Of a DNA stretch of 64,000 nucleotides, positions 15,249 through 24,136 are shown in pieces (position 1 is the stretch's first letter; every line of letters begins with the position of its first letter). Source of the stretch: JALYOC01 sp036675345. GTDB lineage: Bacteria; Myxococcota; Myxococcia; Myxococcales; Myxococcaceae. The stretch covers positions 62,001-126,000 of the forward strand of contig JAKFFE010000048.1 of NCBI GenBank assembly GCA_036675345.1, in the 5' to 3' direction. The notes under the pieces were generated by a model that saw only the letters and a program-made list of their open reading frames with translations, did no database searches and was not told the DNA's origin. The position numbers were made by a program, and so were the translations under genes.

Positions 15249-15839
15249 TCAGTTCGACGAGTCGTTCTCTTCCACGGCCAGCAGCGCGTCCAGGCCCATC
15301 GAGGCGTGCTGCTGGATCTGCTCCTTGTACGCCTCCAGCAGCTTGGCGTTGGGCGAGTCGGGAGTGACGATCCCGGAGTAGACCGCGGTGCTGGTGGCCA
15401 GAAACTCGCGGGGAGACATCCGCTGCTTCTTCAGCTGCTCCAGGTAGGCGCCGCGCAGCTCCACCATCAGCTGGCCCATCATCCCGAAGGCGGCCAGCCC
15501 GTCGCTCACCGAGGCCTGCTGGCCTTCCGTCTTCTCCAGCTTCTTGGACTCCGCCTGGTACTTGGCCAGCACCGGCTCCAGCTCGGTGCGGATCGCCAGG
15601 TAGCGCTGGACCTGATCGGCGCTCAGCGGGAGCGGCTCACCCTCGGCGGGGGGCTGGAACGCGTAGCGCGAGTTGAGCGCCTGCAGCTCCTTGTTCTGCT
15701 CCTCCACCTTCCCGGCCCACTCGCCCATCCCCTCCATCTTGGACTTGGCCCACATCCCCAGTCCGACCATCGCCACCACGCCGATCAACACGAACACGCC
15801 ACAGCCGATGCCGACGTACTTGAGTGCCTTGCTTGCCAT
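15249..15839 (-). CDS. membrane-anchored coiled-coil protein, 196 aa
   Basis: Unknown function. One N-terminal transmembrane segment is visible (about residues 6-28, YVGIGCGVFVLIGVVAMVGL). A coiled-coil region follows (KSKMEGMGEWAGKVEEQNKE onwards), then a long helical periplasmic or cytosolic domain rich in Gln and Glu. The ATG at 15839 has GGGGGAG 8 nt upstream; the open frame continues upstream without support. It heads the small minus-strand group with the Cys-rich lipoprotein and lspA. Confidence 0.78.
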   Translation of the reverse strand: MASKALKYVGIGCGVFVLIGVVAMVGLGMWAKSKMEGMGEWAGKVEEQNKELQALNSRYAFQPPAEGEPLPLSADQVQRYLAIRTELEPVLAKYQAESKKLEKTEGQQASVSDGLAAFGMMGQLMVELRGAYLEQLKKQRMSPREFLATSTAVYSGIVTPDSPNAKLLEAYKEQIQQHASMGLDALLAVEENDSSN

Positions 15840-15894
15840 TGGAAGCTCCCCCAGAAAATTGAAGGCCGCAGTATGTCCGCTACGCACCGCGTCC

Positions 15895-15910
15895 ATAAAG
15901 GGGACAGGCT
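15895..15910 (-). repeat. 16-bp repeat AGCCTGTCCCCTTTAT, copy 2 (inverted)
   Basis: Exact reverse complement of 12946-12961. On the plus strand it reads ATAAAGGGGACAGGCT and is followed by GAATTTT. It lies in the gap upstream of the coiled-coil gene. Confidence 0.6.
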
Positions 15911-15976
15911 GAATTTTCGGGCCCCGGGATTGCAGCGACCCGGGACGGCGGCCCGGGTCGGCGGGGGGAGCGAAGG

Positions 15977-16948
15977 CTACGGCACGTAGACGAAGAAGGT
16001 CCCGTGGGTGCCCACCACGTAGACGTGGCCGTTGGGGAGCACGTGGAGATCGCGAAGGTGCTCGAGGGTCCCCGACTCCAGCAGCGACCACTCGGTCCCG
16101 TCGTAGTGGTAGAAGCCGCCGAAGCCGCCCACCGCGTACAGGTCATTGATCGCGCGTCCGTCGATGGCGGTGATGTTGGTGACGCCGGTCTCCACCTCCG
16201 ACCAGACGTCGTCGGTCAGGGTGTGGAAGGTGCCGTCGCCGGCGAAGCCGAACAGGTACTTCACCCGACCCTCGGAGAGGGCCAGCACGTTGGAGTTCAC
16301 CTCCGAAGGCACGCTGGGCAGATCGGTCCGGTCGGAGTTGACCGCCAGCACCCCCTGGAGGTGCCGGAAGTAGAGGGTGGCGCCGATGGCGGTCACGTCG
16401 GTGAGCAGCGAGTACTGGCTGTAGAGGTCCACCGGGGTGAACTGGCCGTCCGCGTAGCTCTGGGCCAGCCCCTCGTAGTACCCGTCGATCAGCCGCCCCC
16501 CGGCGAGGACCACCCGCTGGGGATTCTCGAAGCCCATGTGGAGGGTGCTCATCAGCTTCTGGCCGTGGATCGCCGCCGGGGGATTGAGGGGAACCAGCGT
16601 GTTCCAGGTACCGGCGTGCAGGTACGAAGTCAGCGGCGTCTCTTGCGGGGTCCCCCCGATCACCACCACCTCGCCGCTCTTGGCAGCGGCCACGTCTCCC
16701 AGCGAGTCAAACTCGGTGATTCCCTGGACCTGGATCTTGTTGAGCGAAGCCCCGTCGAAGAGCGCCACCGTGCCCTCGCTGCCGACCACATAGACCTCGG
16801 AGTCGGAGACGGCGAACACCCCGCGCAGCTCGGCGGTCAGCCCGGTGGCCACCCCGGTCCGGCCCTGGGGGAGCGGCTCGGTGCCGATCCGGTGATCGCA
16901 ACCGGCGAAGGTCAGCAGCAGCAGCGCGGAGAGAAGGCGTCGGGTCAT
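15977..16948 (-). CDS. lipoprotein with beta-propeller-like repeats, 323 aa
   Basis: The signal peptide ends in LTFAGC (Cys17), a clear lipobox. The mature protein consists of repeating strands that fit a propeller: AVSDSEVYVVGSEGTVALFDG, then GGFGGFYHYDGTEW, then VLPNGHVYVVGTHGTFF. These 'xxYVVGxxG' blades are common in myxobacterial surface proteins of unknown role. No catalytic residues are apparent. The ATG at 16948 is preceded by GAGGAA; the frame runs further upstream without support. It lies 58 bp after the TPR membrane protein gene and could belong to the same ECF sigma-associated transcript. Confidence 0.78.
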   Translation of the reverse strand: MTRRLLSALLLLTFAGCDHRIGTEPLPQGRTGVATGLTAELRGVFAVSDSEVYVVGSEGTVALFDGASLNKIQVQGITEFDSLGDVAAAKSGEVVVIGGTPQETPLTSYLHAGTWNTLVPLNPPAAIHGQKLMSTLHMGFENPQRVVLAGGRLIDGYYEGLAQSYADGQFTPVDLYSQYSLLTDVTAIGATLYFRHLQGVLAVNSDRTDLPSVPSEVNSNVLALSEGRVKYLFGFAGDGTFHTLTDDVWSEVETGVTNITAIDGRAINDLYAVGGFGGFYHYDGTEWSLLESGTLEHLRDLHVLPNGHVYVVGTHGTFFVYVP

Positions 16949-17006
16949 TGTGGGTTCCTCGAGGCAGCAGGTGGAATGTCTCCTGGTGCCGCGGGCGGAG
17001 AGAACC

Positions 17007-18026
17007 TTACGGGGATTTTCCCAGCGCGCGTCGGGCCTGCGCAGCGTGGGCCCCGTCCGGCCACCGGCGCAGCAGCTCTTCGTAGAGAGACCGCGCGCGA
17101 TCATTGCGCTGGGCCCGCGCCTCGCAGGTGGCGTGGACGAACAGCGCGCGCTCCTCCAGCTGCGGCTCGCCCTTGGGCAAGCGTTCCAGCTGGGTCAGCG
17201 CCTGGTCGCAGCGGCCCAGCTCCGCCAGCAGCTCCACCTCCAGCACCTTCAGCTCGCGGCTGCGGGGGAGCCGCGAGCGGTCCACCGCGGAGAGTCGCTG
17301 CAGCCGGGCCAGGGCCTCCTCCGGACGCGCCAGCAGCAGCAGTGAATCCACCCGGGCCAAGGTGGCCTCGGCCCGCAGCTGTCCTTGCGGGAAGCGCTGC
17401 TCGTACTGATCCAGCACCGTCAGCGCGGCCTGGCCGTCCCGGACGTTGCGCAGCTGGTGCAAGGCGGCCTGCAGCATCCGGGACTCCTCGATCAGCGGGT
17501 CCGGCTCGGGCGGAAGGGGCTCGGTCGGGGCCACCACTGCCGGAGCGGCCTGGAGGATCGATCGGGGAGCGGGTTCGGAGCGCGACGTCCTCCGCCTCGG
17601 CCGCTCCGACGGAACCACCGCGGCCTCCACTGGCGCCGGGCGCGGCGCCGGCTCCAACGGGAGGGTCTCCACCGGCGCGGGTTCCGACTCCGGGCGCGGT
17701 GCCGGCTCCGGCGGGAGGGTCTTCACCGGCGAGGGCTCCGAGTCCGGGCGCGTGACCCGCATCTTCTCCGCCGTCTGGGCTCCTCCGATCCAGGACCACC
17801 CCACGGCCACCGCCAGCGAGGCACCAATCATCAGCCCCCACAGCAGCTTCCGGGAGGGCAGCGAGGGCGCAACCGGAGACGCCAACACCCGACGGGAGAT
17901 CCGCTCCACCGCCGCGGCGGAGAGCGGCGTCGGCTCGGGGACCGCCCGCAGATGATCGACCAGCAGGCGGGCGTCCTCCGAGGCTTCCGGAGGTGAGTCG
18001 AGGAGCCTGCGCGGGGGAAGGGTCAT
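17007..18026 (-). CDS. single-pass membrane protein with TPR-like repeats; possible anti-sigma factor
   Basis: The 339-residue product has an N-terminal cytosolic stretch of ~60 residues and a transmembrane helix at about 61-80 (LLWGLMIGASLAVAVGWSWI). A Pro/Glu/Arg-rich linker with direct repeats (PEPAPRP) follows, then helical repeats from ~190 on (HQLRNVRDGQAALTVLDQYEQ and others) that resemble TPR units. Its ATG overlaps the sigma-factor stop codon (ATGA), which implies translational coupling. This arrangement and topology are typical of membrane anti-sigma factors, but no zinc-binding (ZAS) motif is seen, so the role is inferred. Confidence 0.75.
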   Translation of the reverse strand: MTLPPRRLLDSPPEASEDARLLVDHLRAVPEPTPLSAAAVERISRRVLASPVAPSLPSRKLLWGLMIGASLAVAVGWSWIGGAQTAEKMRVTRPDSEPSPVKTLPPEPAPRPESEPAPVETLPLEPAPRPAPVEAAVVPSERPRRRTSRSEPAPRSILQAAPAVVAPTEPLPPEPDPLIEESRMLQAALHQLRNVRDGQAALTVLDQYEQRFPQGQLRAEATLARVDSLLLLARPEEALARLQRLSAVDRSRLPRSRELKVLEVELLAELGRCDQALTQLERLPKGEPQLEERALFVHATCEARAQRNDRARSLYEELLRRWPDGAHAAQARRALGKSP

Positions 18027-18586
18027 GACGGCTCCTCCTGGGGTTGCTCCGCCCTGAGCAGTACCGCCAGCTCCTGACGTGCGCGGTGCAGCTGCACCCA
18101 AACGGTTCCTGGCTTCACACCGGTCAGCTCGGCGATCTGCTCGCCGCTCATCCCTTCCAGTTCGAAGAGGATGAGCACCGTGCGCTTGGGCTCACGCAGC
18201 CGATCCAGTGCCCGGTACAGCGCCGCCACCGACCGGCGCTGATCCAGCTGCACGTCCGGGCCGTGGGCCGGATCCTCCAGGTGCCCGGCGGTCTGGTTCG
18301 AATCCCCGCCCAGCCAGCGCCGCCAGGACAGCCGCCGCCGCTTGCCGCGCACCACGTTGTGGCAGATCCGGAACAGCCAGGTGGAGGTCTTGGCCTCGCC
18401 CCGGAAGGCGGGCAGTTTCTGCCGCGCCACCAGGAAGGTCTCCTGGACCAGGTCCTCCAGATCCGAGTCCGGGCCGCCCAGCCGGCTCACCCAGCGGGCC
18501 ACATCCTGGACGTGGGCCGCGTACAGCTCCGCCCAGGCCGGAGGCGTCCGGGGAGGCAGCGGGGGCGGTGGGACCACGGCACGCAT
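18023..18586 (-). CDS. ECF-type RNA polymerase sigma factor
   Basis: A 187-residue sigma-70-family factor with only regions 2 and 4. Region 2 is at about 15-80 (DLEDLVQETFLVARQKLPAF, then TWLFRICHNVV). Region 4 is at about 118-172 (LYRALDRLREPKRTVLILFE, then MSGEQIAELTGVKPGTVWVQ). The N-terminus is Pro-rich. The start is uncertain: the ATG at 18586 is used; another at 18637 overlaps the end of the preceding gene. It would direct RNA polymerase to envelope or stress promoters and is probably held by the overlapping membrane protein downstream. The gene before it (18625-19476) is 38 bp away and likely in the same operon. Confidence 0.92.
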   Translation of the reverse strand: MRAVVPPPPLPPRTPPAWAELYAAHVQDVARWVSRLGGPDSDLEDLVQETFLVARQKLPAFRGEAKTSTWLFRICHNVVRGKRRRLSWRRWLGGDSNQTAGHLEDPAHGPDVQLDQRRSVAALYRALDRLREPKRTVLILFELEGMSGEQIAELTGVKPGTVWVQLHRARQELAVLLRAEQPQEEPS

Positions 18587-18624
18587 GGCGTCCGCTGCTG
18601 GTGCCTCCAGCCGGGAAGAACCTT

Positions 18625-19476
18625 TCAACGCCCCCATAAAAAGCCGGCCGCCGCGCTGATCTCCCACTGCGGAAGCACCCGGGCCTGGGAGGAACCGCCC
18701 ACCCGAATCTCCTGGGGAATCAGCCAGAAGGTCGCCCCCAGCGACAGCTCCGGACGCCAGGGCCCGTCGCCCAACAGCCAGCGCACACCCGGCGACACGC
18801 TCAGGTCCAGCCCGGTGGAGGCCTGATCCAGCTGGAAGCCCTCGCCCCACACGCGCAGCACCGCGATCCCGGCGGTCACCTCCACCTGCACCGGCCCACC
18901 CGCCTGGGCGACCTGGAGCCACGGTCCGGCCTCCACCGACACCAGCGGGCGCATCCACACCACCTCTGCCGAGGCGATCGGACTGCGCGCGGGCCAGCTG
19001 GCGCCCAGCCGACCCAGCCAACCCCAGCGGGAAGCTCCCAGCCACAGCTGACCCACCAGCGCGCCGGTGGGCAGCAGCCGCAGCCCGGCGTGATCGGTCA
19101 ACCCCAGCGCCGCCTCCGCACCCACCCGCCAGTTCCAGGAAGGAAGGGGAGGCAACACCGGCGCCTGCTGCTGCCCGCTGGACAGCTCCGCCTCCCAGGC
19201 CGCCAGCACCACCGCCACCGCGGTGGCCCGCTGCGAACACTCCGCCCGGGTCTGCACCTCGCGCGAGGCCAGCAGCTCGCCGGAAGGGGAGCGCAGGCTC
19301 AGCCGCAGCCCCTCGGGCAGCTCGGTCAGCTCCGCCACGTGACCCGGGGACGCGCCGGCGGCGGAGGTCCCCAGCGACTGCTGCGCGGCAGCGACCGCGG
19401 AGGGGGCGGGACACTGCCCGTCCCCGCGGACGTCGATCACCGACAGCAACATCACCAGGGAGAGGGCGGGGAGCAT
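18625..19476 (-). CDS. secreted envelope protein, possible beta-barrel, 283 aa
   Basis: Unknown function. The N-terminal hydrophobic stretch (LPALSLVMLLSVIDVRG) looks like a signal peptide. Residues ~20-100 form a small domain with two Cys (GDGQCPAP; TRAECSQRA). From ~110 on, alternating strands rich in Trp, Leu and Gly (WNWRVGAEAALGLTDHAGLR; SRWGWLGRLGASWPARS) suggest an outer-membrane barrel, ending AAAGFLWGR. It precedes the ECF sigma gene by 38 bp. A role as sensor or target of that system is possible but unproven. Confidence 0.7.
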   Translation of the reverse strand: MLPALSLVMLLSVIDVRGDGQCPAPSAVAAAQQSLGTSAAGASPGHVAELTELPEGLRLSLRSPSGELLASREVQTRAECSQRATAVAVVLAAWEAELSSGQQQAPVLPPLPSWNWRVGAEAALGLTDHAGLRLLPTGALVGQLWLGASRWGWLGRLGASWPARSPIASAEVVWMRPLVSVEAGPWLQVAQAGGPVQVEVTAGIAVLRVWGEGFQLDQASTGLDLSVSPGVRWLLGDGPWRPELSLGATFWLIPQEIRVGGSSQARVLPQWEISAAAGFLWGR

Positions 19477-19791
19477 CGCAGCGGGGTCAGGCTACTTTCT
19501 CGGGCGGGGCAATGTGGAGAAGGTTTGCCCTGCTGCGCTGCACAGGCCTCGGGTCCGGGTGCCTCCAACGCGCAGGCCGCGGGAGGAGCTCCCTCAAGCG
19601 GGTACCGTCCGACCCTCGGGGGAGAAGTGGCTCAAATGATCGACTTTTACCTCCAAGTGCGAGCCCATCGAGAACCCAAACCTGAGCCACGCATGAACAG
19701 AGTGCTCTCCTTGTCCTGCGTGCGTGGTGATCGTCGGTCACCGTGGCGGGAACGATCTCCGAACCACAGACCGGCCGAGAGGCGCGCTGAG
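19477..19791. other. 315-bp intergenic region with third IS-end-like motif
   Basis: No gene is seen. At 19620-19657 it contains GGGAGAAGTGGCTCAAATGATCGACTTTT-type sequence, matching the two copies near 2.7 kb. The region lies between the 5' end of the barrel gene and the 3' end of the EamA permease gene. Confidence 0.55.
19620..19657. repeat. GTGGCTCA...GATC motif, third copy
   Basis: Shares GGGAGA.GTGGCTCA.ATGATC.ACTTTT with copy A at 2695. Same strand orientation as the copies at 2.7 kb, 17 kb away. Likely a decayed transposon end or a dispersed binding site. Confidence 0.6.
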
Positions 19792-20709
19792 CTACTCCCG
19801 CAACCCCGGCTGCTCCTCTGCCGCCGGCTTCCTCCGCAGCGTCCTCCGCTCCAGCAGCGGGTGGACGAACACCGCCACCAGCAGGATCAACACCCCCAAA
19901 TAGAAGGACACCCGCAGCTCGTGTTGTTCGCCCAGCAGCGGGATCGCCAGCAGCACCGCGTAGACCGGCTCCAGGTTGACCACCAGCTGGGCGGAGAACG
20001 CGCTGAGCTGCCGCAGCGCCACCAGCGAGAGCGCGAACGGAATCACCGTGCAGCCGATGGCCAGCGCCAGCAGCAGTCCCCAGTCGCGGGCGTCCGGCCA
20101 GGGGAACATCGCCCCCTCGTGCGGCAGCAGCGGGGTGAGCAGGGTCAAGAACAGCGCCCCGGTGCTCATCTCCACGAAGGTGACCACCAGCGGCGGCGCC
20201 TGTTCCACCAGTCGCTTGTTCAGCGCGCTGAAGATCGCCACCAGCAGTGCGGACAGCGCGCCCACCGCCAGCCCCAGCCGCATGTCCGCGGACAGCCCTC
20301 CCACCACCAGCGCCACCCCGGGGATCACCGCCACCCCCAGCAGCAGCTCCCGGGAGGCGAACCTCCTCCCGGCGATGAACGGTTCCACCAGCGCCAGGAA
20401 CACCGGGCCCAGCGCCATGCAGGTCGCGGCCACCGAGGCGTTGGACAGCTTGATCGCCGCGTAGAACGTCAGCCAGTGCAGGGAGACGATCACCCCCACC
20501 CCGGCGAACGACAGCCACAGCCGCCCGCTCAGCCGCCGCAGCCCCCGCCACACCTCCGGCACCAGCAGCAGTACCGCGGTCACCAGCAGCATCCGCCACC
20601 ACACCAGCGACAGCGCCCGCAGCGAGATCAGCTTCCCGAAGATCGCGGTGAAGCCCCACAGCAGGACGCAGAAGTGGATCTGGAACAGCGCGCGGCGGGT
20701 GGGGGACAT
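19792..20709 (-). CDS. EamA/DMT superfamily permease
   Basis: A 305-residue inner-membrane protein of the drug/metabolite transporter superfamily with about ten hydrophobic segments arranged as two EamA repeats. The first starts near residue 10 (FQIHFCVLLWGFTAIFGKLI). The second lies near 160 (VGALSALLVAIFSALNKRLVE, ending in the LEPVYAVLLAIPLLGEQ block). Members export amino acids or metabolites; the substrate here is unknown. The ATG at 20709 is supported by family alignment; longer frames add a charged stretch. It is divergent from the kinase-STAND gene with about 120 bp between. Confidence 0.9.
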   Translation of the reverse strand: MSPTRRALFQIHFCVLLWGFTAIFGKLISLRALSLVWWRMLLVTAVLLLVPEVWRGLRRLSGRLWLSFAGVGVIVSLHWLTFYAAIKLSNASVAATCMALGPVFLALVEPFIAGRRFASRELLLGVAVIPGVALVVGGLSADMRLGLAVGALSALLVAIFSALNKRLVEQAPPLVVTFVEMSTGALFLTLLTPLLPHEGAMFPWPDARDWGLLLALAIGCTVIPFALSLVALRQLSAFSAQLVVNLEPVYAVLLAIPLLGEQHELRVSFYLGVLILLVAVFVHPLLERRTLRRKPAAEEQPGLRE

Positions 20710-20827
20710 GACGGGGCGGCGGAGCCTAGCCGGACCGGGCAACCGCACCACCACCCGCACCCGGGGTGAAGCCGGCGCGCTATCGGTTGAAGCCCTCCGC
20801 CCGAAGGGTCACAGTCCCGAAAGTCCC

Positions 20828-23800
20828 GTGCACTTGCCGCAGCCAGTCACCACCGACAACCCCGTCCTGCTCTCCGCGGAGACCCTGATCCATGGCTTCC
20901 GGATCAAGCGACTGCTGGGGGAGGGATCGATGGGTCAGGTGTACCTGGCCCAGGACGAGGTGCTGGGCCGGCTGGTGGCGCTGAAGCTGATCCGCCCCAA
21001 CGTCCTGCGGCCGGGCGGCGAGGCCCGCCTGGTGGAGGAGGCGCGCACCACCGCCCAGTTCAACCATCCCCACATCGTCACCGTGCATGCGGCGGGAGAA
21101 TTCCAGGGCCGTCCCTTCCTGGCGCTGGAGTACCTGGATGGAGAGACCCTGCGTCAGCGGATGACGCGGCAGCGCCCGAACCTGGCCGAGTCGCTGCAGA
21201 TCGCCCGCGCGATCGCAGAGGCGATCGCCGAGGCCCACCGCCGTGGGGTGGTCCACGCGGATCTCAAGCCGGAGAACGTCCTCCTCCCTCGCGACGGCCG
21301 GGTTCGAGTCGTCGACTTCGGCCTGGCTCGCCACGTGGGCGGCGATCCCACCGCCACCTCCGGCACCCCGGCCTACATGGCCCCCGAGCGCTGGCGCGGC
21401 GCCGCGCCCGATCCGGCCTTCGACCTCTGGGCGCTGGGGGTGATCCTCCACGAGTTGCTCACCGGCCGCCGCCCGCTTCCCGACGCGCAGCTGGGCGCCT
21501 TCGCCTTCTCGCCCCATCCCCTCCCCGCTCCCCCGGAGCTGACCGCCCTTCCGGGAGGCGAGGTGCTGGTCGCCTGCCTGGCGGTGGAGCCGGCCCAGCG
21601 CCCCTCGGCGGAGGCGGTGGTCCAGGCGCTGTCCACCCCCGACGCGCCCACCTCGGCCAGCAACTACCGCTTGCCCTACCGCGGGCTGCTCCCGTTCACC
21701 GAGGCCGACGCCGGTGACTACTTCGGCCGCGAGCAGGAGACCGACGCGCTGGCGGAACTGCTGCGTCACCATGGCCTGGGCCTGGTGATCGGCCCCTCCG
21801 GGATCGGCAAGACCTCCTTCCTGCTCGCCGGACTGGCCCGCCGGCTGGGTGAGCTGGATCGCTGGACCCCGCTGGTGCTGCGCCCGGGAGAGGCGCCGCT
21901 GGCGCGGCTGGGCGCGCTGCTGGGTTCGCCCAACCTGGCCGAGGAGCTGCGCACCCGTCCCGGAGCCCTGGTGCTGGCGCTGCGGGAGCGGGCCCGCACC
22001 CAGAACGCCAAGGTGCTGCTGATCCTGGACGCCTTCGAGGAGGTGTTCACCCTCGCCTCGCCGGAGGAAGCGGCGCAGCTGGCGGAGTGCCTGGGCGCCG
22101 CCGCCGCCGCCGCCACCGACGAACCCTGGAGGCTGGTGCTGGGGGTCCGCGACGACTACCTGGGACGGCTGGCCCGGCTGGAGCCGCTGCGCCGACACCT
22201 GGGCGCCTCGGTGGTGCTGGGGCCGCTGACCGCGCCGGCGCTGCGAGCGGCGATCGTCGGTCCGCTGCGTCGCACCGGCTTTACCCTGGACGATCCCACC
22301 CTGGTGGAGCGGATCGTCGAGGAGGTCTCCGGCAACCCGGCCGCGCTGCCGATGGTGCAGTTCACCTGCCTGGCCCTGTGGGATCAGCGGGACGTGACCC
22401 AGCGGCGGCTGCTGGCCTCCGTCTACCAGTCGATCGGCGGGGTGGCGGGCGCGCTGGCCTCCCATGCCCACCGGGTGCTGCAGCGGCTCCCGCCGGAGCA
22501 GGTGCGGCTGGCCCGGGCGCTGCTGTTGAGGCTGGTGACCTCCGAAGGCACCCGCCAGCCCCGGCCGTTCGAGGCGGTGGTGGAGGGGCTGGGCGACCAG
22601 GCCGCCCAGGTCCGGGACTTCCTGATCGCCGAACGGCTGCTGGTGGTGTTCCGCGATCCCCAGGACGAGCAGAATCTCCTGGAGCTGGCCCACGACTCGC
22701 TCTGCCAGCAGTGGCCGCAGCTGGTGCGCTGGCTGGCGGAGAGCCGCGAGGACCACGCGCTGCTCGGTGAGCTGGAGGCAGCCGCCCGCCTCTGGCAGCG
22801 CCGCGGCTGTCGGGACGACGAGACCTGGTCTGGCACCGCGCTGGGCCAGGCGGTGCAGCGGGTGCGCGCCGGAGGGCTGCAGTTGCCGGATGAGCCGCGC
22901 CGCTTCCTGGAGGCGGGCCTGGCGCGGGTGGCCCGCCGGGCGCTGAAGCTGCGGCTGAGCTGGACGGTGGCCCTGGCGGTGCTGGGCCTGGTCTCCGCCA
23001 CCGCGGTGGCCGCGGCGCTGGAGTTCCGCGAGCGCGAGCGGGTGGCGGTCCACCAGCAGCAGGAGATCCGCCTGGCCGCCGCGGACATCGGAGAGCTGGA
23101 GCTGGTGCTGGAGGTCCGGGACTTCGATCCGCAGACAGGGGCCTGGCTCCCTCGGCCCCAGACCCTCCCCCCCACCTGGACCCTGTCCCCGGCCGAGGCC
23201 GGCACTCCCTACTCCGCGCAGGAGGTGACCGCCGACGCGCCCATCGCCGACGGACCCCACCGCTGGCGGCAGCGGGTAGAGGCGCCGGCGCGTGCCGGCT
23301 GGCTGAGCGTGGATCGGGGCGACTGTCCTCCCAGCCTGCTGCGGATCCACTCGCTGCCCGGCTATCGGCAGCGGGGCCAGCAGCCGGTCCCGGAGATCAA
23401 GGTGGCCGTCCCCAGCTGCCAGGCCTCCTATTCGGACACCGTGCCGGTTCCCGCCGGCAGCTACCTGGCTCCGAACGGAAACCAGGGCCCGCCCCGCAAG
23501 GTGGAGGTGGGGGCGTTCCGGATCGACCGCACCGAGGTGACCAACGGACAGTTCGCGCTCTTCGCCGAGCACGCCCCGCTCAACGGCGTCGATCCGGTCC
23601 TTCCTCCGAGCGACGCGGCGTACGGGCTGGCCCGCGACCTCCGCAGTCCGGCCACCGGGGTGGACGCGCTCACCGCCGAGGACTACTGCCGCTTCCTGGG
23701 AAAGACGCTCCCCACCCTGGACGAGTGGCGCAAGACCTTCCGCGGAGGCGAGTCCCTGGACGCGGAGACTTCCAACCCCGCGCCGCTGCGACAAGCGCCC

Positions 23801-24136
23801 TGGAAGGAGGAGCTGTGGCCACCGCCCGCCAACCTGAATGGGGCAGATCCCTTCCCCGGTCCCGCCCCGGTGGGCTCCTTCCCGCAGGACCGCAGCCCCT
23901 ACGGAGTCCTGGATCTGGCCGGGAACGTGGCGGAGTGGACCGCCAGCCTCTCCACCACCCCGCGCTTCGCCGGGCTGCGCCAGGTGGCCGGCGGCCGCTG
24001 GGACGCTCCGCCCGAGCTGAGGCACTGGCAGATCGACTGGATCAACAACCTGCCCGCGCGCCGCTTCGACTTCGGGCTGGGGCTGCGCTGCGTGTTGCGC
24101 GAGGGTCGCTCCAGCTCAGGGCAGTCCTTCCGCTAG
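20828..24136 (+). CDS. Ser/Thr protein kinase - STAND ATPase - TM - FGE-sulfatase fusion
   Basis: A ~1102-residue multidomain signalling protein. The kinase domain has the Gly loop LGEGSMG (30-36), Lys53 (VALKLI), HADLKPEN with Asp145 (HAD instead of HRD), DFG with Asp163, and APE. A STAND-type ATPase follows, introduced by YRGLLPFTEADAGDYFGRE. It has Walker A GPSGIGKTS (322-330) and Walker B VLLILDAFEE (~396-405). A transmembrane helix lies at ~709-731. A C-terminal FGE-sulfatase domain (~875-1095) shows FRIDRTEVTNGQF and GNVAEWTAS; such domains often bind ligands or scaffold rather than make formylglycine. Kinase and ATPase should be cytosolic and the FGE part periplasmic. The GTG start (20828) lacks a strong site. 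The gene overlaps the convergent caspase-like gene by 21 bp. Confidence 0.88.
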   Translation: MHLPQPVTTDNPVLLSAETLIHGFRIKRLLGEGSMGQVYLAQDEVLGRLVALKLIRPNVLRPGGEARLVEEARTTAQFNHPHIVTVHAAGEFQGRPFLALEYLDGETLRQRMTRQRPNLAESLQIARAIAEAIAEAHRRGVVHADLKPENVLLPRDGRVRVVDFGLARHVGGDPTATSGTPAYMAPERWRGAAPDPAFDLWALGVILHELLTGRRPLPDAQLGAFAFSPHPLPAPPELTALPGGEVLVACLAVEPAQRPSAEAVVQALSTPDAPTSASNYRLPYRGLLPFTEADAGDYFGREQETDALAELLRHHGLGLVIGPSGIGKTSFLLAGLARRLGELDRWTPLVLRPGEAPLARLGALLGSPNLAEELRTRPGALVLALRERARTQNAKVLLILDAFEEVFTLASPEEAAQLAECLGAAAAAATDEPWRLVLGVRDDYLGRLARLEPLRRHLGASVVLGPLTAPALRAAIVGPLRRTGFTLDDPTLVERIVEEVSGNPAALPMVQFTCLALWDQRDVTQRRLLASVYQSIGGVAGALASHAHRVLQRLPPEQVRLARALLLRLVTSEGTRQPRPFEAVVEGLGDQAAQVRDFLIAERLLVVFRDPQDEQNLLELAHDSLCQQWPQLVRWLAESREDHALLGELEAAARLWQRRGCRDDETWSGTALGQAVQRVRAGGLQLPDEPRRFLEAGLARVARRALKLRLSWTVALAVLGLVSATAVAAALEFRERERVAVHQQQEIRLAAADIGELELVLEVRDFDPQTGAWLPRPQTLPPTWTLSPAEAGTPYSAQEVTADAPIADGPHRWRQRVEAPARAGWLSVDRGDCPPSLLRIHSLPGYRQRGQQPVPEIKVAVPSCQASYSDTVPVPAGSYLAPNGNQGPPRKVEVGAFRIDRTEVTNGQFALFAEHAPLNGVDPVLPPSDAAYGLARDLRSPATGVDALTAEDYCRFLGKTLPTLDEWRKTFRGGESLDAETSNPAPLRQAPWKEELWPPPANLNGADPFPGPAPVGSFPQDRSPYGVLDLAGNVAEWTASLSTTPRFAGLRQVAGGRWDAPPELRHWQIDWINNLPARRFDFGLGLRCVLREGRSSSGQSFR

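Noticed and set aside
20780..24025. Long minus-strand open frame of 1081 codons opposite the kinase-STAND gene
   Set aside because: Composition is low-complexity (Gln/Arg/Gly/Pro), no domain is readable, and it is a complement shadow of the plus-strand gene, common in GC-rich DNA.
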